Part shown: in pieces, positions 35,739 through 48,437 of the stretch | Position numbering within the stretch: the first letter of the stretch is position 1 | Layout: each line of letters opens with the position of its first letter | Assembly (NCBI RefSeq): GCF_012489685.1 | Contig: NC_080044.1 | Span: 66,698,732 to 66,762,731 of the forward strand | Length of the DNA: 64,000 bases | Direction of reading: 5' to 3' | DNA from: Lotus japonicus | Taxonomy: Eukaryota; Streptophyta; Magnoliopsida; Fabales; Fabaceae | Position numbers and translations under genes: made by a program | The notes under the pieces: model-generated | Databases searched by the model: none | The model's input: the letters and a program-made list of their open reading frames with translations, nothing else | What the model was told of the DNA's origin: nothing

Positions 35739-36890
35739 GATAGCTCCAAAACTTGTTGAGGCAAAACCATCTTTTTGATGACATGTTGTGTCCTTAGTAC
35801 CAACCTATCTTTTTTTATTCATTTTCTCTTTTTATTCGTTATTCTCACCTCATCAAATCTTGGAAATTTTTTGTGTAAGTAAATAGAGCGATATTTTCTT
35901 ACATTTTGTCACAAATAAAAGAACTTATCGTCTGCATTCATATAAGATTTTCATCCACTCTTCCAATCCAGCTTGAGCCCTGTTTGATAATTTTGAAACA
36001 AACAACCTTGTCTTTTTCAAAATAATCAAGCACCTGCAGGGGGTCGAACAAGATTGGATTGAATGGTTGGAGAACTCGTATGAAAGCCGGCAGAACAGTT
36101 CTTTTATGAAATTTTCTTTTATAAATATGAAAATAATTCATATAGTATGGAGATTAATCCACGTATATAAATACTAAGAGCCACGTATGTAATCTTCCTA
36201 AATATGAGAGGTAAAAAAACATAGGCAATCATGAGAAAAATTTCACTATGTAAAGAAAGAGTACAATAAATCCTCTTATAGAAATGAGGATAAAGCGCAA
36301 TATTTTCTCTCTCAAAAATCTATCAAATAGAACAAGAATTCTCACCAAAATTCACTCACTTAAAAACTAATGTTATTATGATTTTTGTGTGATATTGAGA
36401 ACCATTTATGTGGTGAATTATTTTATATTGTATTTTAACATGCCCTTTTATATAAGAGCTCATTTGAGATTGGAGTGTTAGGTTCACTTATCATATGCTT
36501 AAATTCCACATTTTATTAGAAAATAGGGGCGGCAAATGGCAACGATCGAACTCTTGACCTTTTGGTCAAAGAGGCATTGATACCATATTTAACAACTAAT
36601 TATCACAAAAGCTTAAACTGTTAGATAAGGGTTAAATGAATGGTTTTACATTATATACTAACAATATAGGCATCAATCCTTAAGAGTGAAGTAGTGATTG
36701 GCGGTGGAACATGCAACAAGTTGGACGTGTAAAGCTTGGAGACAATATTGGTATTACAAGGTCCCTGAGTTTGTAGGCGCCGCATTTGCAGGGGCAAACA
36801 TGACAAGTGAGGACTTAACATAGGCCACTAATTCAATGACTCAAGGATATGGGAGGATGAGAGTCCTACAATCTAATAGATTCTACTATT
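35739..36890. other. Intergenic DNA, nothing recognised
   Basis: AT-rich with no supported gene and no element ends seen. Confidence 0.4.
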
Positions 36891-37855
36891 CTAGGTACAT
36901 AGTTCGCGAGGAGAAGCTGAATGCACCTTGTATGGCCATTTAGCAGCCAAGTGGAGAGGAGTACCTCCATTCATATAGTCTGCTTTGTTAATCTGCAATC
37001 CAATTTAAATGTACAACTCCTTGTATGTCAATGTTTGTACAATTCATCTCACCCAATAGTTAACTAGCATGTTTGGATTAGCTTCTCTTTCCTTTAAATA
37101 AATTCTGGCACTCAGAAGTTACTTACTTACGGAAGCTTTTCGCCATAATTGACTTTAGTTTCAAAATCAATTTTAGAAGTATTTCCAAATGTTCACTATT
37201 GATAAAATATACAAAAATAGGCAGTAAAGATCATACTCTGGCATTAAAAATAATCAGGGTCTGAACCAGTTCCAAATTACCATGTTGACAATAAATGAAA
37301 TTTAGCTCTATTCACATCTAAAACCGCAAAGTTTGAAGCCTTTGACATGAAATGCAAAGCTTTAAACAGGTAACAGTCCAAGTGAGTGCTAGATTGAGTT
37401 GTATTTGCATGAATGTGTCAATTGAATTTAAGAAAGAGAACATTCAAACAAAAATAATATGGATTGATTACTAACCACCACGGTAATTCCTGAATCTTGA
37501 GATTGATATCAACTTCGGACTCAAGCAAGAGATACACTATTTACATCAATGAAAAACAAAAAAATTCGATACTTTGAAAAGAATTCTTGCAGAGCATGAT
37601 GAAATAAGATGACGTGCATTGAATTAAGCATACCTCATGGTGGCCATGAGCTGCAGAGTAATGCATGTAAGGTTGAATAGGGAACTCCTAAAGTTGAAGG
37701 CCTCTGGAACATCCCCATTTCTTGCTGCAGAAACTATAAGCTCTCCAATTGGAGAACATCCAAAAGAATTCCCCACCAGGCTTAGAAATTTCATGACCCT
37801 TTAGAAAACAATTCAGAAAATTGGAATCAGGGTTGACCTGATAACAACAGACCTT
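36891..37855 (-). pseudogene. Truncated duplicate of XBAT32 exons 1-4 with introns
   Basis: The block matches the XBAT32 locus from part of exon 4 (about 14195) to its 5' leader (about 15220), including introns 1-3, in the same orientation, so it is a DNA-level copy and not a processed one. Exon-like pieces lie at about 37640-37792 (still starting [14 protein letters not shown]), 37477-37540, 37240-37290 and 36908-36995. Exon 1 has lost about 40 bases after GDVPEA, exon 4 has lost 2 bases, and small insertions break other parts. Everything from exon 5 on, including the RING, is absent. It cannot encode the ligase. Confidence 0.85.
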
Positions 37856-39004
37856 ATTAAACTCAGCTTGGACTGGTCGATCGAATTGGTCCAAGGAATC
37901 GACTAGGAACCACATGTTGCTAACAAAGTCCTTATAGGTTGTCCATCAACACAATGTTTACCTTTGACGGCAGAATCAAACACACAACCTTTTAAAATGA
38001 AGTGATTTGTTCTAACTAACTTGAATCAAGTTTGACAATTTTACTCTATTTTAGACTCACGCCATGGGCATCACTTTTGTAATCTTAAAAATAGAGTAAC
38101 AACTTCTCCTTCATTAACTTTTTATGTAAATATATTGTTTGAAATGAAGGAGAAAGCACACTAATATAATGCAAATTACACATCATCCATTTTATCCAAA
38201 GAGAAAAGGGAATACCCTTGTTCCTTCTTTCTAGATAGGTGTTTGGTCGAACCACTAGCTCTACTTTATGCAGCACGGAAATTGGGTGTGAGAATTTCCA
38301 CGTAAAAACAGATTGAAGAAAACATAAAATAAAAAAGGACACTTTCCCAGGCTATGGGTTCCAGGTAGAGTTTTTTATATTGATTTGTCTAATGTTTAGT
38401 TTACACTATCCTATATTCCTATGGTTCCTAGTTCCTACTTCTATTCTTAATTTCCTTGTGCCTCTTCTTCCTACGTAGACTTTGTAACTGGCTGCCACTA
38501 TTATTTTGTTTTATTGTATTGAGATCTGGGACTAGAATTGAGAATTCAGATTGGAAACGGAATAGAAGAATATAATGTGATCAGAGTCATAACAAACTTT
38601 AAGATATAGGGAAATCATCACTCTTCACATTTCTAAATAGATGTAAATTGTCAAGTATAGGAGTAATATTTTATTCTGTTCGCAATTCAGACATTTTTTA
38701 ATCAAGTAATTAATATGGAGTATCTTAATTGAGGACATTAATTGGGCATTGGAATTGGTGCGTTTCTTGCAAAAGTCAACTAGCACAGCTAGCCTTGGAT
38801 CATCGTTGTCATCAAAACATATTCATAGATTTTGGTTCTCACGGACAACGGCAGGGTGAGTTTCAATTACCCACAATCAATTATCAACTTTAATTTCATA
38901 AAAAAAAATTATTTTTCAAAATTTCAATTTCAAATACTAACTTAGCAAATTGGAAAAATAATGATGATTTTGTCTACTTGTAGTGTTGAATTTCATCAAG
39001 TTAT
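37856..39004. other. Intergenic DNA, nothing recognised
   Basis: No gene or element ends are seen. The minus-strand frame at 38085-38342 shows no known motif. Confidence 0.4.
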
Positions 39005-39380
39005 AAGGAGATGGTGGAAATGATTTAGAGCCTTAGTGCAACTCATGAAGACATTTTGTTCCAGTGTGTTCCCTGTGAGTTTAATATAGTCGCTGAGTCT
39101 TTAGCCCAGTGCTCATTGCTTAGAGTTTGGTATTCATGTTTTTGAGTCCTTTCCCACTGAGTGTTAGAGTCTCTTACATCAATACCTTTATGAGGCGTTG
39201 TCAAGTGGTTGTTATGATTCTTTTTTACATTTAAAAGATAATTTACATAATTTAGGATTAATCCATGGATCTTCCCCTCCTCAATCCATAGTCTCTCAAC
39301 TCTTATCACTTCAGCTATCTTTCAGAGACAGCGGTTTGTAGTTCCTTTCGGGGAATTGACCTCTCCAGCTTAAAAAAAAA
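39005..39380. mobile_element. Retroposed insert with A-tail and 12-bp TSD
   Basis: The flanks TCATCAAGTTAT at 38993-39004 and 39381-39392 are a perfect 12-bp direct repeat, and the insert ends in A9. Near its 3' end, read on the minus strand, is a SINE-like TAGCTGAAGTGATAAGAG (about 39298-39318). It looks like a retroposed composite rather than a simple SINE. Confidence 0.55.
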
Positions 39381-39392
39381 TCATCAAGTTAT

Positions 39393-40255
39393 GTCAACAT
39401 CTTTTTTCTCATGAAGCTAGTCATGTGGTTTAGACTTTTATATTTAAACATAAATCAACCTAATTGTAATTATTTTTTAAATAGATGCTCAACATTCAAC
39501 AATCAAAATTAAGTTAAGAAAAAACAATCAAAATTATCAGTATTAAATTTTTTAAATGAATTTTTCCATTAATCAATATATTTATCAATTAGTTATTCTA
39601 TATTAATATGATTATTACTTTAAAAAATGATTATTCCTTCCAATTGTTACCAAGAAAATATCAATATCAATATGATTATATAAAAAAATTACTGAAATTA
39701 ACCAAAATTTGGTCTAGGGTTATTTAAACGGCCCTAGTTTAAAATTGTAATAATGATGTCTTTAATAAATATTTATTTTCAATGTATATCAATTCATAAT
39801 AATTTATAATTTTTTTTGAACAAATAATTTATATTCAAATAAAGGATTTTATTTTTTTAATTTATAAAATAGGGATTGAAATTTAAAATTTAAACACTAT
39901 TTAATGTGTCTTAGTACAAATGTAATGAATGGTAAATTGATTCTTACCACTCGAACTATATATTATTGTCTCATAATTTAATTGCAAGAGTCTTTTTCGG
40001 TTAATTTCCCCACAAATAATAAATTGAATCAAAGGGGAAACTCAAATATATCCCATCTCCTCAAAGGAGGAAAAAACTAATCAGAACTTGTTTAATTCCA
40101 CGAATAAAAATAGTCTTACCAAATACAAAAACCCGAGTCAAATTTTAAATTTACCATTCATTAATTATAACCATATCTTGAGAAAAAGGAATGGGGCGAT
40201 TTAGGCAGTATTTACTCAAATGATTTGTACTAATTTGATTTAGAATCTTAGATGA
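39393..40255. other. AT-rich intergenic DNA, nothing recognised
   Basis: A box-A-like word on the minus strand at about 39940-39960 hints at an old SINE. There is otherwise no signal. Confidence 0.35.
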
Positions 40256-40504
40256 GGCAAACTTGTAGGCTTCTGTGGAAAGGAATTTGAACCTGCAAAG
40301 TCAAGAGGAAGATCAGCAACATATGAAAAGCACAATCGACAATTTGAGGAGGCGGTGGAGATGTTGGAGATGGAGAAGAAGAAATTAGAAGAGGTTGAAA
40401 GTTTGGCTAAGGTATGGAACAGAGGAGAATGGTGGAATGAATCAATTGATGAGATGAGTGTTGATGAGATTGAGCATAATTCATGGTGTCCCTATATGAG
40501 TTAA
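40256..40504 (+). pseudogene. C-terminal fragment of a type I (AGL62-like) MADS-box protein
   Basis: The open frame of 82 codons has no start Met at its left edge, where an in-frame TGA precedes it. It reads GKLVGFCGKEFEPAKS, then QFEEAVEMLEMEKKKLEE, then EWWNESIDEMSVDEIE and ends CPYMS with TAA. The charged helix followed by WW-x3-ID-EMS-x2-E resembles the tail of Arabidopsis AGL61/62-type proteins. The MADS DNA-binding domain is missing. No MADS box was found upstream within a plausible distance, so it is most likely a truncated copy. Confidence 0.5.
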
Positions 40505-42321
40505 GGGGAAAGCTTGTAGAAAGAGCATATCAATTAGCTATGATGTTTGGCATGTAACAGAATATTAGCATTTTGATCAAGGTTTTTTTTTTTTATAAGT
40601 TTTGAAATTTGTTTTTGTTCTTTCTGTGTATTTTCTTCTTGCATTAGACATTTTTCTTTTTTGTGGTGGTTTTAATATTTTTTTGCACTAGTGATCATTG
40701 CTCATAATCTTTTCTTTGAATTTAATTTGATATATATTCTTTTGATTGATTTTTTTGTTACAATTTTTTTTTGGTACATCAATGCTTAAAAGAAAAGGAA
40801 AAAAGTTTTTGTTACAATTCTATTAACACAAATATAAATACGATATATAATAAATTATGGATAAAAAGAATTAAGGAAAAACAAATCTGATTTGCAAATG
40901 ATTTTTTTTTCTTTGCTTTTTAGTATAAGTTCTGTTCTGCATGATGTTGAGATACAAAGACAATAAACAATTTTACATTAAAGTAAAAAATAAATACAAA
41001 AGTTAGAAAGACCTATCATTAGGGATACCACCACATTTAAATTAAATATTTAATCAATTGATGTTTTTAATTATGAATTATCATGAAGAAAGTTTCCTAT
41101 ATACCAATGAAAACTTTAACATAAAAAAGTTTTAAATTTTAACACGTTTATTTATTTAATTTAATTCTTAAAAAATAGTTTAAAAAGTGGTCTAAACTAT
41201 ACAGTTATATTTTACCTTAATAAGTTATTTTTTATATTTTATATACTAAATATTGTTAATCACTAATCAGTTAGCAAATATGTGGATCATCATGCATTAA
41301 TTAAAGAAGGTCAGGATTATCTCCATATATAGACTGGAGAATATGACTGATAAAAAAAAGGGTCTTTCAGGCTAGTCAACAACGAATCACTAATTGAGGA
41401 GAAGGGTGACTTTCAACCATAAAAGGTACAATCTAACCTAATCTCATTAAATTTCACACGGCAATTGACAGATTATTTACGGGTCATTATCATTCATTTA
41501 TCTGCCGCGATGACTTGCAAATCATTAATTTTCTTTGTTAAGAAATCCTTAAAATCCCTGCTCCAACAAACTCCTTTTTTGACTTATTGTCCCCAAGAGT
41601 TTTGAATTTTTGACAATTTTTTTTTTCATCGATACATTTCCACCCATATTTTTTAATTAGTTCTTTTTCTTTTCTCAATTATATTTAATTACAAAAAAAA
41701 AGCCTTTAACATGGCGACATTAAACAAACACCTCAATTTTCTCTGAATCTCTCTACCCTTACCTATATTCTTGTCAAATGAAGTTTAACCTAGCTGGATG
41801 TAATGCCAAACATAATCATCATAGCAATTACTCTTCTCTCTTCTCCTATTTTCTCACGGGAGGTGCTAGTAACAATCACTCTAATACTCTATTTTCGCCA
41901 CTCTCTTATTAATAAGTTGAAATTCATTTGATTTCTATAAAATTGAAAGTGGCTCCCATATTTTTATAGATTCCACTTGAATTTCAAATAATTGATGAGA
42001 AATTGCTAAAAAAATGGTGTTAAAATCAGCATTGCTAGTTTTTTTTTTATTTTATCATTTTCTCACTTTAAATGTTTGTTGAATGTCTCTGCTAAATGCA
42101 TGTATGCGAATCATTTTTCTTTTCTTATCTCATCTCTAGTTATCATATCAATCATTTAGTTCTCTTTTATGTCATGGGCAAATTTTAGAATGCGGATTTG
42201 CTACTCGACGAAGTCAATGGTTTGTGACTCTCCAATCTAAATAAGAGGGCCCGATTTTAAGAGGCTATTATCCATTAATCTCAACATATTTGAAACAGAG
42301 TCATCTAATTAAAATCTGATC
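40505..42321. other. AT-rich intergenic DNA
   Basis: No gene. At about 41861-42040 complementary words (GCTAGTAACAATCACTCTAATAC against CTAGCAATGCTGATTTTAACAC inverted) suggest a decayed MITE. Confidence 0.35.
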
Positions 42322-42337
42322 GGGGGGGGGGGGGGGG
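42322..42337 (+). repeat. G16 homopolymer
   Basis: Sixteen consecutive G lie between TGATC-type words (CTGATC before, TGATCAGG after). Such a run is rare in AT-rich plant DNA and can form G-quadruplexes. Confidence 0.85.
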
Positions 42338-42780
42338 TGATCAGGTGAGCTGTGTCTGGAGTTGGATGGGGGAGGGGGTGCCGCGTCTGGAACGAGCAGG
42401 GAGGAGGTACGACGTCCGAGCGCCGTAGTTGAGCATGGAAGGGTGGGGGTCTTGCAAAGGCACTCTGATGCTTGTGTTGTAAAATCTCTAAGTGTTGAAG
42501 TGAGAAAAACCTACCTTGGCTCCGGTTGAGAGAGCGTTTTATACTTGCTCGAAAAGCTAGAGTAGCCTCAAGCTAGATCTCGAGCCTCGCTCCTAGCCCT
42601 TCGTGGCTGATGTCTAGGGTTAGCGATGGGATGGTTGAGGTGATTCACATCCTCTCCCCACCATGGAGCTACCCGTACTCAAGGTGCTCGACACATGGTC
42701 TGATCGGGCTAGCACAATTGTCTCGAGCCATCACTCGGAGGCATAAGTTAGCCGATCGCCAGAACAAAATCAAACAGTGA
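42338..42780. mobile_element. GC-rich island, probably retroelement remnant
   Basis: The block is strikingly GC-rich compared with both sides, with no open frame of note. It has an A/T-poor, LTR-like texture (for example GAGAGCGTTTTATACTTGC and CCGATCGCCAGAACAAAATC). No paired end or TSD was found. A retrotransposon LTR fragment is the best guess. It ends just before the promoter of the ATL gene at 43121. Confidence 0.3.
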
Positions 42781-43120
42781 AAAATCACTGACTTCGGTGA
42801 ATGTTGGATCTCTAACTCTTTACTTGACCCTTTTCCAGATTTTGGGTGTCAAATATATTTTTCCCTGCCCCAAATCTTTTACAGTGAAAACAAAACAAAA
42901 CAAAAGAAAACGAGGTAACACAACACAACACTCCAACACAATTGTCTCCATCAAAACCACTTCTTCCTTCTATTCTATTCCATTGTCCCTCTCTTCACCT
43001 CCCACCTTTCTGCTTCCAACCATGGCACCAAACAGTGTCTTCAAACACTCTGTGACTGTGATCCCATCTCCACTCGAGTAGAGTTGCAATCTTTTCTTCA
43101 TTCTCTTCTGCCCCTGCAAA

Positions 43121-44686
43121 ATGGGTAGAAATTTCACTCAACAAGGAGACACCTTTCTACCTCCGTCAGAACAACCGCCATTTTTTCTCCCTCAATCTCA
43201 ACCTTCACCACCCACCACCACCGTTCGATCTGACAGCAGCAGCAGTTTCAGTTTCAACGACAAGGCCTTGAAGGTTAGTCCCAGCATACTCCTCATCATC
43301 ATCATTCTCGCCATCGTTTTCTTCATCTCCGGTTTGCTCCACCTCCTCGTTAGATTCCTCTGGCGGCCACCGAGCAGAGAAACCGATGATTTGGACAGTG
43401 TCACCGCCCTTCAAGGCCAGTTACAGCAACTCTTCCACCTCCATGATGCTGGTGTTGACCAGTCTTTCATTGACACCCTCCCTGTTTTCCCTTTCAAAGC
43501 TATCATTGGGTTGAAGAACCCTTTTGACTGTGCTGTTTGTTTGTGTGAATTTGAACCAGAAGACAAGCTTAGATTGTTGCCGAAATGTAGCCATGCCTTT
43601 CACATGGAGTGTATTGACACATGGTTGTTGTCACATTCTACTTGTCCTCTTTGTAGAGCGAGTTTGCTACCTGAATTCTCTGCAAACAATAACCGTTCCC
43701 CCATTGTTCTTGTTCTGGAATCTGGGAGTGATAGCTCAAGGGAGATTGTCCCTGAGGGTGGTGGTGCTATTGGAAGGACTAGTTCAGTTATGACTACACA
43801 TTCTCGCCTTGGTTGCTGCGGTGAGAGCGAATTCGGATCAACGCGTGTCGATTTACCTCGCAAATCGGGTGAATTAGCTGTAATTGAGAGTCCTGATTCA
43901 AATGTTGCAGTTGCAGGGGATGATGGTGTGGAGAAAGTGGTTACTGTGAAGCTGGGGAAGTACAGGAATGTGGATGGTGGTGAGGGAGGGGATGGTGAAG
44001 GAAGTAGCACTAAAAATGTAGATGCTAGAAGGTGTTTTTCTATGGGGTCTTTTGCTTATGTTATGGATGAGAGTTCCTCATTGCAGGTACCTATTAAGAA
44101 AACCCCAATCAAGCCACAGTCAAATAAGAAGCTTGTTTTGCCTTTGACCCCAGGACACAAGCTTGCAATGTCAGAATGTGATTGTGAATCCAGGAGAGAC
44201 TTCAAATTCTCAGGCTTGCATGCAACTAGAGTTGATCAGAATCTTGCTGGGGCTTCAAGTGCTTGTAGTGGAAATGGTGCTGCTATTGGAAAGAGCAGAA
44301 AGGAAAGTTTTTCTATATCAAAGATTTGGCTCAGGGGGAAGAAGGATAGGGCGAATTCGGCGGCGGATTCGTCGAGAAGGTCTGTTTCATTCAGGTTCCC
44401 GGCACCGCGCAATGCCGCTTCTGTCGGTGATGCAGATGATTTGAAGGCTAGGAGAAACAAATTTGACACAAGGAGTGTTATTTCTGAGATGGATTTTGGG
44501 AAATGGGAGAATGGAGGAGGAGGAGGAGGAGGAGGAAGTGAGTTTGGCTATGATGAAGAAAACCAGAGCTGCTATAGTATGGATTCTCAAGCTAGGGCAC
44601 CTTCTTTTGCTAGAAGGACTTTGCTTTGGCTTACTGGAAGACAGAATAAGGTTGTTCACTCATCCCCTACTCCTTCCAACCTCTAG
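43121..44686 (+). CDS. ATL13/ATL46-like RING-H2 E3 ubiquitin ligase
   Basis: The 521-residue protein is encoded without introns, as usual for ATLs. The start [10 protein letters not shown] is the first ATG of the long frame. A Pro-rich N terminus (12-35) is followed by one membrane segment (about 54-80, [20 protein letters not shown]). The GLD-type motif is [15 protein letters not shown] (111-125). The RING-H2 is C137-x2-C140-x15-C156-x1-H158-x2-H161-x2-C164-x10-C175-x2-C178, a perfect ATL spacing. The long C-terminal tail is low in order, with [15 protein letters not shown] (about 305-319), a Gly run (about 467-474, from a GGA repeat), and [16 protein letters not shown] near the end, as in ATL13/46/47. 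It is a predicted membrane-anchored ubiquitin ligase. The exact orthologue is unsure. Confidence 0.92.
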   Translation: MGRNFTQQGDTFLPPSEQPPFFLPQSQPSPPTTTVRSDSSSSFSFNDKALKVSPSILLIIIILAIVFFISGLLHLLVRFLWRPPSRETDDLDSVTALQGQLQQLFHLHDAGVDQSFIDTLPVFPFKAIIGLKNPFDCAVCLCEFEPEDKLRLLPKCSHAFHMECIDTWLLSHSTCPLCRASLLPEFSANNNRSPIVLVLESGSDSSREIVPEGGGAIGRTSSVMTTHSRLGCCGESEFGSTRVDLPRKSGELAVIESPDSNVAVAGDDGVEKVVTVKLGKYRNVDGGEGGDGEGSSTKNVDARRCFSMGSFAYVMDESSSLQVPIKKTPIKPQSNKKLVLPLTPGHKLAMSECDCESRRDFKFSGLHATRVDQNLAGASSACSGNGAAIGKSRKESFSISKIWLRGKKDRANSAADSSRRSVSFRFPAPRNAASVGDADDLKARRNKFDTRSVISEMDFGKWENGGGGGGGGSEFGYDEENQSCYSMDSQARAPSFARRTLLWLTGRQNKVVHSSPTPSNL

Positions 44687-45070
44687 TGTTCTCTCTTTGT
44701 TTATCTCCTCTCTCTTTTTGGAGCAATTTTTTGTTACTACATCTTATAATTGTGGAATCTAGATTTATTATAGTATAATTTTAGTGGTAGAAAGGTGCAA
44801 GAGAAGTTGAGAAAAAGTGAAATGAAATGTTGGATCTGAACAAAGTATTTCTGCATAAAGTTTGTCAAGTTTGTTTATGTTCAATTCAATATGAGAGATT
44901 CTTTTGTTGCCTTCGTCCCTGATTTCCCTGTCCAGTTCAGATAAAATCCTCATACATTGAGATTTCAGTTTTCACTTGATAGTACTATCTTGTTATGTTT
45001 GTAAATTTTCTCTGGTTTCATAATCTTGTTACATTTCTGTGTTCTTGTGATGTGACAAAATCCATCAAAC
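44687..45070. other. 3' flank of the ATL gene
   Basis: This holds the presumed 3' UTR and spacer. No further gene is seen. Confidence 0.5.
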
Positions 45071-45392
45071 TAAGTGTGTTTGGTTGAGTCTTAGAATCAA
45101 TTCTCATTGACCAGAATTGACTCTAGGTGGTTATATAGATGCTTCATAATCGATATGGAGAATTCATGTTAGTCGTAAACTCAATTCTGAGAGAAACTAA
45201 AGAGGGTGGCTTCTGCTGTGGTCTGTGGACATAATCAAAATTTCACAAACATTACGCTATAGAAATCACTTTTCCATGAACGTATTTAAACATAAATCAC
45301 TACACTTTCAACTTATTTTAGCTCACTTTTACCATAATCAATTATATCTAAAATCAATTCTCACAGCGCTGATGCAAACATGCATTACTAGT
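45071..45392. mobile_element. Dispersed MITE-like repeat
   Basis: It starts GTGTGTTTGGTT and ends GATGCAAACATGC. Inside are AGAATCAATTCTC, CAGAATTGACTCT and AAAATCAATTCTCAC, related to repeats at 10.4-11.0, 14.4, 37.1 and 60.0 kb. The ends are not firmly defined. Confidence 0.45.
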
Positions 45393-47432
45393 GTTTGGTT
45401 ATGCGGTTGAGAATCTCATAATCAGTTAATCACTTCTAGAGAGGTTAGTTACAAAATGAAACTTTTGGAGTTAACCTGCATTAAATTGTGTGCTCACCAA
45501 GCTACACACCTATAAAATTGCTTTTGGAGTGTAGAAGCACTGCAGTGGGTGTTGAATTACAATCTCAGGTCACTGACTATTTTTAGTGGTGAAAATCCCC
45601 CAAACTGGCTTTTTGTACACGATTTTAACTGCAAGTAACTGTAAATTCATTTTGTGTTTTCAAATGTTCCCACAAGAAATTTTCACCGTACTGAAATTGT
45701 AGTCAAGTAGGACACTCTGCATCACCAATTGCAGAAGGAAAATGACGTGGAGGTAAAATGTAAAACTTTAAGAAAGCCATGAATGCATCTTTGTGGAAAA
45801 GGTAAGAACTGAGCAGAGGTTTTGGTCCCAGTATTTAATGCAGCATTCAGTACCATCCTTAACCTTATAGACTAGTATAATGGTTGAAATGAAAATTCAA
45901 TTTCAAATTCAAATTGAAATACCTTCCTTCGAGTTGTTGATGTAGAAAGATTAATTAGCAAGGGACTCGTGGAAGCATAGTGGGACTTGCATTTATTCAA
46001 TGAGGTTGTGACTCACTGCACTAAATTGAATACTACATTGATGGGTGATGTTAATATGGTCACGGGAACGGTTGGATGCAGCTGTCTGTGCTGTAATTTG
46101 TGCACCTAACCCTTTACTTGGCATACCAACCTCTTTAATAATATCAACCCTAGTGAATGATGCCATTTTTCTGATATTAGAGTACCTGGGTCTCTGAAAA
46201 TTTGCAACTTGTCTCACCTTTTAGTTTCTCATGCATGCTTAGGCTTATTATTGAGCTAATAACACTAATTATTGTAGTGTTGCTTCATGATTTGAGTACA
46301 TAGTATAGAAGGGTGTTGTGTATGTTAACTGCAATAGCATTATTGGCAACCACAGGAATTGCAAGTTAACGAACGCGAGGGGCACAAGTTGGATTGGAGT
46401 GGCAGTTGTTACATCACGAGTGGCTATGTTGTGCACATGACATGATGATAAATGTCTTTATTCGTTTGTTTTATGTTTGGGTTACCATTAAACTTGTGGC
46501 GTTGCAGAGTGGCCAGGATAACATGGGTTACCATTTATTAAAATTTGGTGTGATCTGGCAGTAGGCCAGAAACCTTGAATAAGAATGAGATCATGTGAAA
46601 TTTGCCTCAGATACGGGATGAGAACACTAAACACAAGCCCCTAAATAGGTTGAAGTGTGCCTTTGAGACTTTACCTTGTAATCGTTTTAAACTTTGTTGG
46701 TCACTGTGCGTCTTGATCCTCGCCTCCTCGGTCATCTTGCACTGAGAGGACGGGACCATAAGCCCTCAAGACACTGAGGCTAATAGGCCGAAGTGTGTCT
46801 CTGAGACTCGTCTTTGTAAGCCAACTTTGTCAGTTGCGATCCTCAATCGTCTTGAATAGGAGTACGGGAACACAAATTTGAATCGTGGTCATAAAAAATG
46901 CTAATTGTCTTATCTTGCCTCAAAATGTGGAAACATTTAAAATCCATTAAGTGTAAAACTAATAACAATAAGTCTCATTAATGGTGAAAAATAAAAAAAT
47001 CACTTCCCAACATTTTTTGCATTTTTCTTTTAAAATTAATTGGTCGGTTGTTCCTCATCTACCTCATGTTCATCCGTCGGACGACCTCAAGGACAAGAAT
47101 CCTACGGTGTAAATTTGAATTGCCATTGATACTCGTTTTTCTATTTTTACATTCCTCGAACGCGTCTTCAATGGTTCTCTTTAATATGCTGAATGAAATT
47201 TTAGCAATAACATTAAATATAGATAATTTTGTGACAAAGAAAAAAATCAAATATCCGTTTTATTTTGCCTTGATGTTCCTTCATCGGGATTTCCATGTTG
47301 ACTTGACTTTTTAGTCAAGACTCGAGCATCTAGTTGAACCATAGCTTTTGCTTATAGATTTTTCCAACGAACCTGCCATCGGCACTGAAACAAGCCTTTG
47401 ATTTGTCCAATAATAGACGCATAAAAGTGGTA
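45393..47432. other. Intergenic DNA with a diverged tandem duplication at 46.64-46.88 kb
   Basis: At about 46640-46760 and 46775-46880 two diverged copies share GGTTGAAGTGTGCCT / GGCCGAAGTGTGTCT, GAGACT and a following GATCCTC...CGTCTTG. No gene is recognised. A minus frame at 45993-46217 has no known motif. Confidence 0.4.
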
Positions 47433-47461
47433 AATCAATTAAGAGTAATGATATATACACA

Positions 47462-48437
47462 CAGTGGCGGAACTAGGAAAAATAATATGAGGGGCTAAAT
47501 TTTAAATATAAATTAAATTTTTTTATTAACAATAGACATGTATATATACACACAAAATTGAAATTTGCTTTTTCATTTTTTTTTAAAGTTTCTATTCTCG
47601 AGTTATTTTTTGCATTTAATTAATTTTTTTCTTCTCAAAAGTTGTTTCTCTTGAAAAAAAATGAAATTCATATTTTTATGTTATACTATGAGACTATTAA
47701 CTTTTTGCATGTAACGAATAAAAATATTTCAAGACTATTATATTTTCGACACACATTTTTTTTTGCAAAGAAAAAATATATTGTTTTGATTCTTGTACTA
47801 ACTAATAGTATAAAAGTTATTAAGTGATAATAAGTAAAATAGGAAATTCTGACAATGCTTAATGTAAGGACTAACAAAAATGAAATTGTATCAAATATTA
47901 CTTAAAAAAAAGGTGAGTATAAAAGTTAAGTGATAATAAGTAAAATAGGAAATTTTGACAATGCTTAATGTAAGGACTAACAAAAATGAAATTGTATCAA
48001 ATATTACTAAAAAAAAGGTGAGTATAAAAGTTAAGTGATAATAAGTAAAATAGGAAATTTTGACAATGCTTAATGTAAGGACTAACAAAAATGAAATTGT
48101 ATCAAATATTACTAAAAAAAAAGGTGAGTATAAAAGTTAAGTGATAATAAGTAAAATAGGAAATTTTGACAATGCTTAATGTAAGGACTAACAAAAATGA
48201 AATTGTATCAAATATTACTAAAAAAAAGGTGAGGTGGGATCAAACCTTATAAGCTATGGTAAAAGGGGAAAGCTTCTACCACTAGGACAATCCGTCTAGA
48301 TTGCCATAATATGCACCGTAATATATATGTAAGAATTATTAACACAAAAAATATTTAATTCCTCTTCATTATTAAAGAAATTTCTAGAACATTGGGGGGC
48401 CATGGCCCTCCCTTGTCTCTATGTAGTTCCGCCATTG
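47462..48437. mobile_element. hAT-type element (976 bp) nested in the MITE
   Basis: The ends CAGTGGCGGAACTA and, inverted, CAATGGCGGAACTA differ at one of 14 positions. The flanks TATACACA at 47454-47461 and 48438-48445 are a perfect 8-bp TSD. Non-coding, it contains a four-copy minisatellite. Confidence 0.85.
47811..48233. repeat. Minisatellite, about 106-bp unit x 4
   Basis: GATAATAAGTAAAATAGGA begins at 47826, 47932, 48037 and 48143, giving periods of 106, 105 and 106. Copies 2-4 are almost identical, differing mainly in the length of an A-run. The array lies wholly inside the hAT element. Confidence 0.9.
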
